64,000 nucleotides of DNA. Source: Laspinema sp963821735. Its GTDB lineage: Bacteria > Cyanobacteriota > Cyanobacteriia > Cyanobacteriales > Laspinemataceae. This document shows, piece by piece, positions 1-9,649 of the stretch. The translations under genes were made by a program, and so were the position numbers. Every line of letters starts with the position of its first letter. Position 1 is the stretch's first letter. The notes below the pieces were generated by a model that was not told the DNA's origin, did no database searches, and saw nothing but the letters and a program-made list of their open reading frames with translations. Where the stretch lies: assembly GCA_963821735.1 (NCBI GenBank), contig CAWGFK010000055.1, positions 434,001 through 498,000 on the forward strand, read 5' to 3'.

Positions 1-367
1 CTTATCAATACAGGCCTCTATATAACTTGGATTCCGCATTTATTTTATCCTTCTTGGCGTTCACTTATTCTTGAAGCCAAGTTCCTGAAACTCCAAGAGT
101 TCTACATATACTAGCCAACGATATGCTCTCAATTCAGCGTTTATCAACCTGATTTTGCAGGAAATTATACACATATTTTTTGGGGTTTCCCTCAACAAAC
201 TGTTGTCGAAAATTTTTACATTAATAATTTTGTTTGCCATTAAGAACGGGGCCATTTTTACCAGATGTAGGATGGCATCTAGCTCTTGCTTAATTCCCTT
301 CCCAAAATTTAGCCGTAACAGTTAAACGGTTACGCCTCCTCCTTCCCTACGACTTTTCTAACTCAAC
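1..367. other. Window edge, no supported gene
   Basis: A 64-codon open frame lies on the minus strand (61-255), but I recognise no family in it, see no clear ribosome binding site, and its composition is AT-rich and unremarkable. It may be the remnant of a gene whose remainder lies outside the window. I see no terminator or repeat. Confidence 0.3.
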
Positions 368-856
368 TTATTTCAACTCAAAATCAGGAATGTATGACGG
401 CGCAAGCCACCCGACTTGTTCTAGTAAAGAAGCCCGATCCCAATACAGCCGTTCATACGCAATTTTACCCTCCCGAAACCCGACAACAATCACGATTAAC
501 ATTTCAACTTTTTTGTGCGTAATGGGAATATTGGGTAGAACAAATATATCCTGAGAATGGGTAAAAGAAAAAGATTGTTCATCTACTATTTGGTCTTGAC
601 CCACGGTTCGCGAAATTAAGTTACCTTGAGTATCAGGAGGTAATTTTCCAATGAAATAGTTGGCATAAAAAATTTCAATTTCTGCTTTACCCGAGGCAAT
701 GGTGGAGAGAGGAACTAGATTGACATACGCATCCTCTGTCATGGTATCTAGGGCTGCTTTAACATCTAGGTTGAAAAATTCAGCCGCTTGATGAGCTTCC
801 CAAATTTCTACTAAGTTTGGGTTTGGGGTTAGGGAAGATAAAGATGTAGTTTCCAT
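368..856 (-). CDS. NTF2-like / SnoaL-like fold protein
   Basis: A 162-residue protein with the pattern of the NTF2-like (SnoaL) superfamily: an N-terminal helix that begins around WEAHQAAEFFNLD, the phrase ALDTMTEDAYVNLVP typical of the cone-shaped alpha/beta barrel entrance, then FYANYF and a C-terminal strand pair ending in YERLYWDRASLLEQVGW. Relatives act as small-molecule isomerases, cyclases or carrier domains, and many have no assigned substrate. There is no signal peptide, so it is probably cytoplasmic. It stands alone on the minus strand with no operon partner. The family call is from overall pattern; no specific reaction can be assigned. Confidence 0.75.
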   Translation of the reverse strand: METTSLSSLTPNPNLVEIWEAHQAAEFFNLDVKAALDTMTEDAYVNLVPLSTIASGKAEIEIFYANYFIGKLPPDTQGNLISRTVGQDQIVDEQSFSFTHSQDIFVLPNIPITHKKVEMLIVIVVGFREGKIAYERLYWDRASLLEQVGWLAPSYIPDFELK

Positions 857-1460
857 CAGTTTATCGTTTATTAAAGTTCAGGATTGCGATGGCTAGGGTT
901 TTCGGAGCAAGATTCGGCAAATAGGACCAGAAACCGGGAGGTGTTTTCACACATAAATCATCCCAATCCGATGATTAAGGAATTAACAAGACCCTTAACG
1001 CCCGCGCAGGAGAGGCTCCGTCCTATGAGCCTCCACCCTTGAGGATGCCGGGTTTTATCAATTTGAAAACTGGCTTCCGTCTGAGGCCCCGTGATGATTG
1101 CCCATATTGTCAATCGATAACAGCTTAGACCTAAAGAAGGGGAATTTGAAATCTATCTTTTGGTAGAGATTATTGAAATTTATTAATATTTCGAGGTATT
1201 GAGAAATGTTAATAAAAGTTACAAAAATCAAGCCTAATGCTTCTCAAACCGACTGAGAGGAGATAGAAATGGAAAGAGGAATCCAAGCCTCTGTGTTGGG
1301 AACAGGAGAGAAGCCGATCGCCGGGAAGCATTTGCGTTAAAATAATGGCTAGAACGTGATCCAGCGGGATTTTTAGAGACGATTGTCCCTCTGCACTTGA
1401 TGATTTTACAACTCAAATAAATGAAAAATCAACCTTTAAAATTCATGGAGTACCTAATCA
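857..1460. other. Intergenic, divergent spacer
   Basis: Spacer between two divergently transcribed genes (minus-strand NTF2-like gene and plus-strand MFS gene), so it should carry both promoters. A short stretch near 1000-1050 resembles the CCCGCGCAGG-type dispersed repeat seen elsewhere in the window. I see no convincing gene; a 60-codon frame at 1234-1416 on the minus strand has no recognisable content. Confidence 0.4.
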
Positions 1461-2867
1461 ATGCAAACTGAAAATGAACAACCAATTATTTATGAAGCCA
1501 AGACCTCTTATGTTTTGATGCTGGCAACGGTCGCGGCTTTAGGAGGATTTTTATTTGGGTTTGATACTGCCGTTATTAATGGGGCAGTTGGTGCGTTAGG
1601 AATTTCATTTCAAGCTAATAGCTTCCAAGTCGGATTAGCGGTTTCTTCGGCCTTACTGGGGTCGGCTGCCGGGGCTTTTTTCGCGGGACAAATTGCCGAT
1701 CGCTACGGTCGAGTCAAAACCATGATCGTGGCGGCAGGTTTCTTTTTAATTAGTGCGATCGGTTCGGGGATTGCATTCTCGATCGCCGATTTTATGATGT
1801 GGCGATTAATTGGTGGTGTAGCAGTCGGGACCGCGAGTGTAATTGCTCCAGCTTATATTGCCGAAGTCTCACCGGCACATTTGCGCGGACGACTCGGTTC
1901 TCTCCAGCAACTCGCCATTGTCACCGGCATTTTTGTCGCCTTGCTCTGCAACTATTTTATTGCCACTGGAGCCGGTTCTGCAATGTCACCGCTATGGTTT
2001 GAAATACCCGCTTGGCGGTGGATGTTTTGGACTGAAATACCCCCGGCGTTACTCTACGGAATTGGTGCATTAAGAATTCCCGAATCCCCGCGCTATTTAG
2101 TCGCGCAAGGGCGAGAAGCGGAAGCGACTCCGATTTTGGCAAAGGCGATCGGAGGGGATGTGGCGGCGAAAATTCGGGAGATTCGCGACACCGTATTTCA
2201 GGACCATAAACCTCGGTTATCGGATCTATTCGGCAGGAGTGGATTACTTCCCATTGTCTGGATCGGAATCGGGGTTTCGGTTCTCCAACAGTTGGTGGGG
2301 ATTAACGTGATTTTCTATTACAGCAGTGTGTTATGGCAGGCAGTGGGCTTTTCCGAGGCGGATTCCCTGTGGATTACGGTGATTACCAGCGTCACCAATA
2401 TTGTAACCACTTTAGTGGCGATCGCCTTTGTAGATAAATTTGGCCGCAAACCGCTGTTGATTGTCGGTTCCATTGGCATGATGCTCACCCTGGGAACCCT
2501 CGCCACCGTCTTCGGGAACGCGCCTCTGGATGCCGCAGGCAATCCCACCTTAACAGACAGTGCCGGAATAATCGCACTTTTAGCAGCTAACCTCTATGTC
2601 TTTTGCTTCGGCTTCTCTTGGGGTCCCGTCACCTGGGTATTACTGGGAGAAATGTTTAACAATCGAATTCGCGGATCAGCACTATCCGTCGCCGCTACGG
2701 CACAATGGATTGCTAACTTTGCAGTTTCTACCACATTTCCAGTCCTCAAAGATATCGGATTGGGGTTTGCTTACGGCTTATATACAACCGCTGCCGCAAT
2801 TTCCCTGTTCTTTGTCCTGTTCCTGATTAAGGAAACCAAGGGTCGAGAATTGGAAGAAATGCAGTAA
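1461..2867 (+). CDS. Sugar porter family MFS transporter
   Basis: A 468-residue, 12-helix major facilitator of the sugar porter family (xylose/glucose:H+ symporter type). Visible signatures are GGFLFGFDTAVINGA in helix 1, the loop motif DRYGRVK between helices 2 and 3 (about residue 82), RLIGGVAVG, PAYIAEVSPAHLRGRLGS (about residue 130), the PESPRYLV motif that closes the N-terminal half, QQLVGINVIFYYS in helix 7, DKFGRKPLL, and the C-terminal KETKGRELEE. These are the classic sugar-transporter signatures, so uptake of a hexose or pentose by proton symport at the inner membrane is likely. The length is normal. The start ATG at 1461 opens directly into the cytoplasmic N-terminus. No sugar-catabolic gene adjoins it, so the substrate is unknown. 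Confidence 0.93.
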   Translation: MQTENEQPIIYEAKTSYVLMLATVAALGGFLFGFDTAVINGAVGALGISFQANSFQVGLAVSSALLGSAAGAFFAGQIADRYGRVKTMIVAAGFFLISAIGSGIAFSIADFMMWRLIGGVAVGTASVIAPAYIAEVSPAHLRGRLGSLQQLAIVTGIFVALLCNYFIATGAGSAMSPLWFEIPAWRWMFWTEIPPALLYGIGALRIPESPRYLVAQGREAEATPILAKAIGGDVAAKIREIRDTVFQDHKPRLSDLFGRSGLLPIVWIGIGVSVLQQLVGINVIFYYSSVLWQAVGFSEADSLWITVITSVTNIVTTLVAIAFVDKFGRKPLLIVGSIGMMLTLGTLATVFGNAPLDAAGNPTLTDSAGIIALLAANLYVFCFGFSWGPVTWVLLGEMFNNRIRGSALSVAATAQWIANFAVSTTFPVLKDIGLGFAYGLYTTAAAISLFFVLFLIKETKGRELEEMQ

Positions 2868-3196
2868 TCTCAACGGGTAATACGGAATCCGGTTATCAAA
2901 GGTCTGTTAAAACCCGCAGGCTGAAGCCCGGAGGCTATACGGACGAAGCCCGCCTGCGCGGGCTAAAAGCAAAAACCGACTTGTAACAACCGGATTTAGT
3001 ATAATATCAAGTCCAGTGGATTAACCTAAAAAACCATTTCTTCTTCTCCCCCTTCCCTCAGAGGGAAGGGGGTTGGGGGGTTAGGTCACTCCGGATAATC
3101 AACCAAACATGATATAAAATTAACATTCGCAACCCTTGTGAAATCTACGACAGGTCAACCTTCCCTCATAAGGGAAACCCGTCCTATCAAGTCCGG
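2868..3196. repeat. Spacer with dispersed cyanobacterial repeats
   Basis: Holds at least two repeat types. Around 2910-2990 is the module 'CCCGCAGGCTGAAGCC...CCCGCCTGCGCGGGC', related to stretches near 20451-20480 and 55493-55560. At 3043-3082 a CCCTTCC...GGAAGGGGG palindrome resembles those at 61171-61252. No gene is visible. Confidence 0.6.
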
Positions 3197-4000
3197 TTAT
3201 GGCATCAGAAGTCCTTCCTCTGTTGTTTTCCGGACTTGAATTGTTAGGCGATCGCATCCTGAATCGAGCACCACTTTCCTTGTCCTTGCTGCCTTCACCA
3301 ACGCCTGAAAAATCCGCTGATGAGAGATATCCTCCGGGGACAATTCGGGATGCCACTGGACGGCGATCGCAAAGGAACAGTGCTGATGTTCCACTGCCTC
3401 AATCACATAATCCCCCACCGACTCCGCCACCACCCGCCAACCCGGGGCTAAATTTCTCACCGCTTGATGATGCCAGGATACCACCTCAATCTCAGATTTT
3501 CCCACAATCCCACCTAAGCGACTATTGGACAGAATTCTCACCGGATGCTTTGCGGGATAAAGATGACCCGGTGCTGGAACTAACCGATGTGGAACCTGCA
3601 TCCCATACTCATCAGGAACATGAGTCACCAAAGTTCCCCCACAGGCAACGATCGCCACCTCCATGCCACGACAAATCCCCAAAAACGGTACATCTTTTTC
3701 CAGGCACAACCGGGCTAATGTGAGTTCAAATTCATCCCGTTCTGAGTCAATGTTATAAATACAAGGATGAGACGACCCCTGATAGGCACTCGGGTCGATA
3801 TCCCCACCCCCGGATAAAATCAACCCATCGATCCGTTCCAAAACTTCCGCCGGATTGGGTTCTCCCGGTGGTAACAGGACCGGAATGCCACCTGCGGCGC
3901 GGACTGCATCAACATAACTCGCGGCAAGGGAAAAAGCGGTGACCCCGTTTCTGCCATAAGTGCTAATGCCAATCAGAGGGGCTTTCAGAGATTTAGTCAT
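3197..4000 (-). CDS. Gamma-glutamyl-gamma-aminobutyrate hydrolase family (peptidase C26)
   Basis: A 267-residue class I glutamine amidotransferase-fold hydrolase of the PuuD/C26 family. The nucleophile elbow is FLGICRGMEV (about residue 110; Cys is the nucleophile) and the His-Glu pair lies in VQWHPE (about residue 216). The opening PLIGISTYGRNG and the oxyanion-side LILSGGGDIDP (about residue 60) are typical. Family members cleave the gamma-glutamyl bond of gamma-glutamyl compounds such as gamma-Glu-GABA in putrescine breakdown. No puu genes lie near, so the physiological substrate is inferred only by family. The last ~35 residues, past the amidotransferase core, are poorly conserved. I see no strong ribosome binding site upstream of the ATG at 4000. 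Confidence 0.9.
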   Translation of the reverse strand: MTKSLKAPLIGISTYGRNGVTAFSLAASYVDAVRAAGGIPVLLPPGEPNPAEVLERIDGLILSGGGDIDPSAYQGSSHPCIYNIDSERDEFELTLARLCLEKDVPFLGICRGMEVAIVACGGTLVTHVPDEYGMQVPHRLVPAPGHLYPAKHPVRILSNSRLGGIVGKSEIEVVSWHHQAVRNLAPGWRVVAESVGDYVIEAVEHQHCSFAIAVQWHPELSPEDISHQRIFQALVKAARTRKVVLDSGCDRLTIQVRKTTEEGLLMP

Positions 4001-4473
4001 AACAGGAGAGTAGCAACGTAGGAGGGTATGAAAAAGTCTCCTTTTATCTTCAACGTTTTCAAGTAAAAAAGCAGTATAAAAAATTGCAGTTTATTCCAAT
4101 CCGATAGACAGTCCATTCTTATCCTCGTGATTCGCTTGCCACATACCAGAAACCCGTTTGGGTTCCTATTTTCAACCCAGGGGTTTTGGATTGACATCAA
4201 TGGGAGGGTCGGGGGCGAGAATATCAACCGGGGATAGTTGATCCGTCTATTTTTGTAGTTTACCCAGAAAAAAGCAGGCGATCGCCATGATTTGAAAAAA
4301 AATTAAAGAACCCTGATTAGCATCTTTGAAGGGACAAGATCATCGGCAGTGAAAGGGCAATCTTAGCAAGATGCTCGCTTTCTCTATAACTGCTTTAGAC
4401 CCGTTGTGGAGATTCTCCCTCGGTGCAGCCAGTTTTGCAGCAGGTTTGGTAAACTCAATTATATGCGATCGCC
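4001..4473. other. Intergenic, divergent spacer
   Basis: Spacer between the minus-strand C26 gene and the plus-strand DUF4336 gene, so it should contain both promoters. I see no gene or strong repeat in it; a 76-codon minus-strand frame at 3997-4227 is not convincing. Confidence 0.35.
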
Positions 4474-5757
4474 TTGCTCATCTGGTCCAGTCAACCTCTA
4501 GGGATAATAACACTGAAAACATTGGAAAGCGTAACTGATTCAGCACCCCTTAGTCCGAGTCTCCAACCCAGGGACCTCTCATGGCCCTTTTGGTTGGCGA
4601 TGCCTCTGTACCCTTATGGCAGAAGACGCACCCTCTGTCAAGAAGTGGTCAAAGATACCCTCTGGACTTTTGAGCAGATTCAGGGCATTCTCTATGTGGT
4701 GGTTCCCATTCGCATGACGGTGGTCAAGTTGGAACGGGGGGGATTATTGGTTTATGCACCGATCGCCCCAACGCCGGAATGTGTGAGGCAAGTTCAGGCA
4801 TTAGAGTCTCAACATGGTCCGGTTAAATATATTATCCTACCCACGGTTTCCGGACTGGAACATAAGGTATTTGTCGGTCCGTTTGCGCGCCGGTTTCCCC
4901 TGGCGCAAGTGTTTGTAGCACCGTCTCAATGGAGTTTTCCCCTCAATTTGCCCTTGAGTTGGTTAGGGTTGCCGCCACGACGCACCCAAGTGTTACCCAA
5001 AGATAGTAGCAAAGTTCCCTTTGCCGATGAGTTTGATTATGAAATTCTGGGTCCGATTGATTTGGGATTGGGACGATTTGGGGAAGTGGCATTTTTCCAC
5101 CGATCATCGCGATCGCTGTTAGTCACGGATTCTGTGCTATCTATCCCCGAAGACCCTCCGGCAGTCGTGCAACTTGACCCTTATCCCCTGCTGTTTCATG
5201 CGCGGGATAATGCTGCTGATGTTCGGGAAGATACGCCCGCGAATCGTCGCCAAGGATGGCAGCGGATTTGTCTGTTTGCCTTTTATTTCCGCCCTAGCAC
5301 ATTAAATACTTTGAAACTCAGACAAGCGTTTCAACTGGCGCGCCACGTCAGCGATCGCTCCAAAAAAGCCTATTTTGGCATCTTCCCCTTCGACTGGCAA
5401 CCGGATTGGAAACAATCTTTTGACCTTCTGCGCGCCGATGGCAGACTGTTTGTCGCCCCCATCCTCCAAACCTTGATTCTCAACCGCGCCCCCCAGGAGA
5501 CTCTCACTTGGGCTGATACCGTCGCCCGATGGCAGTTTGAACGGATTGTTCCCTGTCACTTAGACTCGCCCCTAAATGTCGGTCCCCAAGCATTTCGGCA
5601 GGCGTTTAATTTTTTGGAACAACAGTCGGGGGGAAGTAACCAAACGGTTATGGGGGAGAGTTCATCGTTGAGCGATCGCGATTTTGCCACCTTGCGAACC
5701 ATCGACGAACTCCTCGATCGCTGGCGAATTACCCCTCCTCGTCAGGATAGAGTATAA
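4474..5757 (+). CDS. DUF4336 domain-containing protein
   Basis: A protein of up to 427 residues matching the DUF4336 family, widespread in cyanobacteria and plants. Recognisable stretches are LYPYGRRRTLCQEVVKDT, the strand ILYVVVPIRMTVVKLE, KYIILPTVSGLEHKVFVGP (a metallo-beta-lactamase-like pattern), SLLVTDSVLS and RIVPCHLDSP near the C-terminus. The family looks distantly related to the metallo-beta-lactamase fold but has no established function. The annotated start is a TTG at 4474; the conserved part begins around residue 34, so the true start could be any alternative codon between 4474 and about 4570. The stop codon sits exactly at the left edge of an inverted-repeat element (5756-5917). 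Confidence 0.8.
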   Translation: MLIWSSQPLGIITLKTLESVTDSAPLSPSLQPRDLSWPFWLAMPLYPYGRRRTLCQEVVKDTLWTFEQIQGILYVVVPIRMTVVKLERGGLLVYAPIAPTPECVRQVQALESQHGPVKYIILPTVSGLEHKVFVGPFARRFPLAQVFVAPSQWSFPLNLPLSWLGLPPRRTQVLPKDSSKVPFADEFDYEILGPIDLGLGRFGEVAFFHRSSRSLLVTDSVLSIPEDPPAVVQLDPYPLLFHARDNAADVREDTPANRRQGWQRICLFAFYFRPSTLNTLKLRQAFQLARHVSDRSKKAYFGIFPFDWQPDWKQSFDLLRADGRLFVAPILQTLILNRAPQETLTWADTVARWQFERIVPCHLDSPLNVGPQAFRQAFNFLEQQSGGSNQTVMGESSSLSDRDFATLRTIDELLDRWRITPPRQDRV

Positions 5758-5917
5758 TCCTCGTGACGTGGCTCCGCCGCGTCACGCACTATGAGCGGCT
5801 CTGCCGCCTGTACCTTTCAAGCCGTGACAGGTATAATAGGCAGCGATTAGCCCTTGCTTGGGGACTGGGGCAAACCTCCTTCGGAGTGTGACGCGGCAGA
5901 GCCACGTCACGAGGATT
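5756..5917. repeat. 162-bp element with 30-bp terminal inverted repeats
   Basis: The left end (5756-5785) and the reverse complement of the right end (5888-5917) both read AATCCTCGTGACGTGGCTC followed by YGCCGCGTCAC, with one mismatch. The interior carries a further GC-rich stretch, GCGGCTCTGCCGCC. The layout is that of a MITE or bacterial palindromic element. Its left edge overlaps the TAA of the preceding gene, so it may supply that gene's end and transcript terminator. Confidence 0.75.
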
Positions 5918-6103
5918 CCAACTTGAAACGGCGAGCCATCCCTGTCATCTACCTCAAGAGAGAGTTCCCTCAAACGCCGAAATTGTTAAGGTTCGATCGC
6001 CAGAAAATCGACTTCAGACCCTATGGGTCAAAAAACTTCATGAAGAATTGTAAAATTTTTAATACACTTGAGAGGGACAACAACACAGCCAGAGGACCGT
6101 CTC

Positions 6104-6907
6104 ATGCTAGAGTTATATCAATTTGAACTGTCGCAATACAGCGAAAAAGTCAGACTCATCCTGGATTACAAAGGATTAGAGTACCGCAAAGTGGAAGTCA
6201 CCCCAGGGGTCGGACAGATCGAAGTGTACCAACTTTCCGGGCAATCCCAAGTCCCCATTCTCAAAGATGGGAGTACCGTAATTGCCGATTCCACCAAAAT
6301 CGCCAAATATTTAGACGAAAAATATCCCGATCGCCCTATTATTCCCACCGATCCCAAAGAACGCGGATTGTGCCTGATGATGGAAGAATGGGCGGATGAA
6401 TCCATTGGCACCAAAAGCCGAGTCGTCCTGTTTCAGGGAATCAGTCAGGATCAAAGTTTCCGCAGTGCACTTCTGCCGTCGAGTACCCCAGATTTCCTCA
6501 AAAATCTGATTGAAGCGGTGCCATCGGACCTTCTGAGAACCCTCGGTTCGGGTCTCGGTGCCTCCCCAGATGCCGTAAAATCGGCTGAGGACGCCATCAA
6601 ACAAGATTTAGAAGCCCTCTGCTTGATTTTGCAAGATCGTCCCTATTTAACCGGCAATCAGCCGACCCTGGCGGATTTAGCCGTGGCGGGATTATCCATC
6701 CTGCTCAAATTCCCTGCCGGACCCTATCTGGATATTCCCGAAAAATTGCGTGGCAAAGGCGTGGTGGGTATTGCGGACAATCCCCTGTATGAACCCTTTT
6801 TCACCTGGCGCGATCGCCTCTATGCCGAATTCCGCAAACCCTTACCCTACGCCCCCACTACGCCTATTGGTACAGGTCAAAAACCGACCTCCATTGAGAT
6901 AGAATAA
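6104..6907 (+). CDS. Glutathione S-transferase family protein
   Basis: A 267-residue soluble protein. The N-terminal thioredoxin-like domain starts LELYQFELSQYSEKVRLIL, with SQYS at the position of the GST active site, then the cis-Pro motif QVPILKDG (about residue 51) and DSTKIAKYLDEKYP. A helical C-terminal domain contains the TGNQPTLADLAVAG hallmark (about residue 180). GSTs conjugate or reduce with glutathione. The start at 6104 is preferred because the conserved first strand begins there and AGAGG lies just upstream; an in-frame ATG at 6068 would add 12 unconserved residues. It is followed by a strong terminator, so it is probably monocistronic. Confidence 0.85.
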   Translation: MLELYQFELSQYSEKVRLILDYKGLEYRKVEVTPGVGQIEVYQLSGQSQVPILKDGSTVIADSTKIAKYLDEKYPDRPIIPTDPKERGLCLMMEEWADESIGTKSRVVLFQGISQDQSFRSALLPSSTPDFLKNLIEAVPSDLLRTLGSGLGASPDAVKSAEDAIKQDLEALCLILQDRPYLTGNQPTLADLAVAGLSILLKFPAGPYLDIPEKLRGKGVVGIADNPLYEPFFTWRDRLYAEFRKPLPYAPTTPIGTGQKPTSIEIE

Positions 6908-6922
6908 GCGATAACTCCGGTC

Positions 6923-6963
6923 AAAAAAGTATGTATGCGCTCAAAGCATACATACTTTTTTTG
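6923..6963 (+). terminator. Rho-independent terminator after the GST gene
   Basis: A perfect 15-bp stem AAAAAGTATGTATGC / GCATACATACTTTTT with a GCTCAAA loop, ending in a T-run, begins 16 bases past the GST stop codon. Confidence 0.9.
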
Positions 6964-7116
6964 TGGGTTTCTAGGGTAAGCTGCATAAATTCTGTGCTAT
7001 TTTTTTTAAAGATTAACCATAAAATACCCTTGACAAGACGAAATCATGTAGAATTTTTCATCAAGGTGTTGAAATAGCAGCATTTCCTTTCCCTTTCCCC
7101 TTATAAAAATTGCCCT

Positions 7117-8853
7117 ATGAATTCCGATCGCCCATTAGGTTCTGTTATCCAAGGTTCTCTGAGTAAAGGTTTAGAAGTCAAATTACATCCCGATGTCTCC
7201 GTCGAAGAGATGCGCGTCGGAAAATTTTTAGTCGTCCGAGGGGTGCGATCGCATTTCTTCTGTTTACTCACCGATGTCTGTTTAGGAACCACCAACGAAC
7301 GGATTTCCATCAATCCTCCCCACCCGGAAGATACCTTCATGCAGGAAGTGCTCGCAGGCAGCAGCACTTATGGAAAAATCGAACTCTCCCCCATGTTAAT
7401 GCTCACCCCAGAAGCAGACGAAGGGGGATGGAGTCCGAATTCTCTGCTGAAAACCTCCGCCAATAATGGCATCAAAACCAACGGATTGGCCTCTTATCAA
7501 GCCAATACCACCGGAGAAATGCAGTTAAGGCCGGTTAAAACCATTCCCAGTCACTTCTCCCAAGTTCACGATGCCAGCGAGAGGGATTTTCGCCTCGTCT
7601 TTGGCTGGGAAGATGACCCCCATCGCCGCAACTTTGCGATCGGTCAACCCCTAGATATGAATGTTCCCGTTTGCATCGACCTCGATCGCTTCGTCGAACG
7701 CAGTAACGGCGTTTTTGGCAAATCCGGAACCGGCAAATCCTTCCTCACCCGCCTCCTTCTCTCCGGCATCATCCGCAAACAAGCTGCCGTGAATCTCATC
7801 TTTGATATGCACTCGGAATATGGCTGGGAAGCTGCCACAGAAGGTAAACAATTTAGTACCGTCAAAGGCTTACGGCAACTCTTCCCCAATGAAGTCGAAG
7901 TTTACACCCTCGACCCCGAATCCACCCGCAGACGCGGCGTCCGCGATGCTCAAGAATTATATCTCGCCTATGACCAAATCGAAGTCGAAGATATTCGCTT
8001 AGTCTCACGGGAGTTAAATCTCTCCGAAGCCAGTATCGAAAATGCCATTATTCTCCGCAACGAATTTGGCACGACTTGGATTACTCAACTCCTAGCCATG
8101 AGTAATGAAGACATCCAAATGTTTTGCGATGAAAAGCGCGGGAATAAAGCCTCAATCATGGCATTACAGCGAAAACTCGGACTGTTGGATGAACTTAAAT
8201 ATATCCGCAATAGCTGTCCGCAAAATTACGTTAAGCAGATTCTGGACAAACTGAATGCCGGTAAACATTTAGTCATTGAGTTTGGGTCCCAGTCAAATAT
8301 GCTGTCTTATATGTTGGTGACTAATGTCCTGAGTAGGCGGATTCATCGGGCTTATGTGGAGAAATCCGAGATATTTTTACAAACCAAAAACCCCAGCGAT
8401 CGGCCCAGACAATTGGTAATTACCATCGAAGAAGCCCACCGTTTCCTAGACAGCGCCACCGTCCGCCAAACCATCTTCGGCACGATCGCCCGAGAAATGC
8501 GGAAATACTTTGTCACCCTCCTCGTCGTGGATCAACGGCCCTCGGGAATTGATAACGAAGTCATGTCTCAAATCGGCACCCGCATCACCGCCTTACTCAA
8601 TGATGAAAAAGACATTGATGCCATTTTCACCGGCGTTTCTGGGGGACAAAATCTGAAATCCGTTCTCTCCAAGCTAGATTCTAAGCAACAAGCCCTCGTC
8701 CTCGGTCATGCGGTTCCCATGCCCGTCGTCGTCCAAACCCGTGCTTATGATGCCAAATTCTACCAAGAAGTCGGCGATATGGATTGGCAAGGCATGGAAA
8801 CCGATTTACTATTAACTGCTGCCGAATCAGCTAAATTGGATTTAGGGTTTTAA
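7117..8853 (+). CDS. HerA-family ATP-binding protein (DUF87)
   Basis: A 578-residue P-loop ATPase of the HerA/FtsK superfamily. The N-terminal ~150 residues form the HAS-barrel-like region. The Walker A motif GKSGTGKS is near residue 201, preceded by ERSNGVFG. FDMHSEYGW follows it. Walker B LVITIEEAHRFL is near residue 433. The arginine- and sensor-containing C-terminus includes VVDQRPSGIDNEVMSQIGTR. HerA proteins are hexameric DNA-pumping motors that work with NurA nuclease in end resection, or stand alone in bacterial defence and partition systems. No NurA or SIR2 gene is adjacent here. Stand-alone copies are common in cyanobacteria, so I read this as a housekeeping HerA-like ATPase. The ATG at 7117 follows an A/C-rich leader. 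Confidence 0.88.
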   Translation: MNSDRPLGSVIQGSLSKGLEVKLHPDVSVEEMRVGKFLVVRGVRSHFFCLLTDVCLGTTNERISINPPHPEDTFMQEVLAGSSTYGKIELSPMLMLTPEADEGGWSPNSLLKTSANNGIKTNGLASYQANTTGEMQLRPVKTIPSHFSQVHDASERDFRLVFGWEDDPHRRNFAIGQPLDMNVPVCIDLDRFVERSNGVFGKSGTGKSFLTRLLLSGIIRKQAAVNLIFDMHSEYGWEAATEGKQFSTVKGLRQLFPNEVEVYTLDPESTRRRGVRDAQELYLAYDQIEVEDIRLVSRELNLSEASIENAIILRNEFGTTWITQLLAMSNEDIQMFCDEKRGNKASIMALQRKLGLLDELKYIRNSCPQNYVKQILDKLNAGKHLVIEFGSQSNMLSYMLVTNVLSRRIHRAYVEKSEIFLQTKNPSDRPRQLVITIEEAHRFLDSATVRQTIFGTIAREMRKYFVTLLVVDQRPSGIDNEVMSQIGTRITALLNDEKDIDAIFTGVSGGQNLKSVLSKLDSKQQALVLGHAVPMPVVVQTRAYDAKFYQEVGDMDWQGMETDLLLTAAESAKLDLGF

Positions 8854-8956
8854 AACCGTGGGAGGGAGAGAATGTCTGAGGATAATCTCTTTAGGTTCCT
8901 TCTGATTCCGCTGCCAGATTAAGCGCCTTTACTAGGGCGTCAGTACCCCATTGGTT

Positions 8957-9025
8957 AGAAACCGGGTTTCTTAACCCAAATGCTGATAATTAGCAACCAA
9001 TCTGGCCGAGAAACCCGGTTTCTTG
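8957..9025. repeat. AGAAACCGGGTTTCTT palindromic repeat, copy 1
   Basis: Two arms, AGAAACCGGGTTTCTT and AGAAACCCGGTTTCTT, each itself nearly palindromic, separated by about 36 bases (CCCAAAT...AGCAACCAA). It is one of five copies in the window (others at 19501, 25338, 38563 and 46112). Confidence 0.85.
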
Positions 9026-9039
9026 TCCTATGGATTGAA

Positions 9040-9185
9040 TCAGGGAACTCCAAAAAATAAAATCTCCACAACGTTCGTTCGTAGTGACGGATCAACGGAG
9101 TAGCCCCGTCAATGTAGGGGCGTATTGCATACGCCCCTGGGGCCTGCACATTGCGCCCCTACATATACCTTCCTTTCAACTGAAT
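9040..9185. repeat. Dispersed MITE-like element, copy 1
   Basis: Begins TCA then GGGAACTCCAAAAAATAAAA and runs through a TGTAGGGGCG...CGCCCCTACA hairpin to ATACCTTCCTTTCA. It is clearly homologous to 41025-41167, with only scattered differences in the flanks. Both copies follow a TCA triplet on the left. Confidence 0.8.
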
Positions 9186-9649
9186 CGCTGAGGGGATGAC
9201 CCCTGTTGGCAAACGCCCGATCGCCAGAGTCTGTTAAGTTTTGCGATCGCTTGGCTGTAAATTCTGGACTCGTGACTCAATCCGGTCTACACTTATTATT
9301 ATAACTTAGCTTCTCACTCCTCAATTTCACCGCTGTATTTAGAACCGTCAAACCGGGAATTTTTGCCGTGTTTTGGCAATCCTAACTCAATGAGAACTGT
9401 CAAATCAATCGGTTACGGCGATTTCACCAGCTTGTAGGATGACTCATCTTCCTAGAGAGGGATAGTCACTCGGGCTGATGCCTGATTAGGATAGAAATTA
9501 AGGCACTTCCGAAGATTGTAAACAATTATAAACAAATTCGGTAATCCAGGAATGCGGTGCTGGATTTACTCGGTAAGAAATAACAATTCTTTTCTTTTCT
9601 CAAAAAAAATCACCAATTTAAAATTTCAGTATTTAGGGGGAAATGTAGG
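9186..9649. other. Intergenic spacer
   Basis: AT-rich leader of the following secreted-protein gene, with two HIP1-like GCGATCGC sites and no gene that I can support. Confidence 0.35.
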
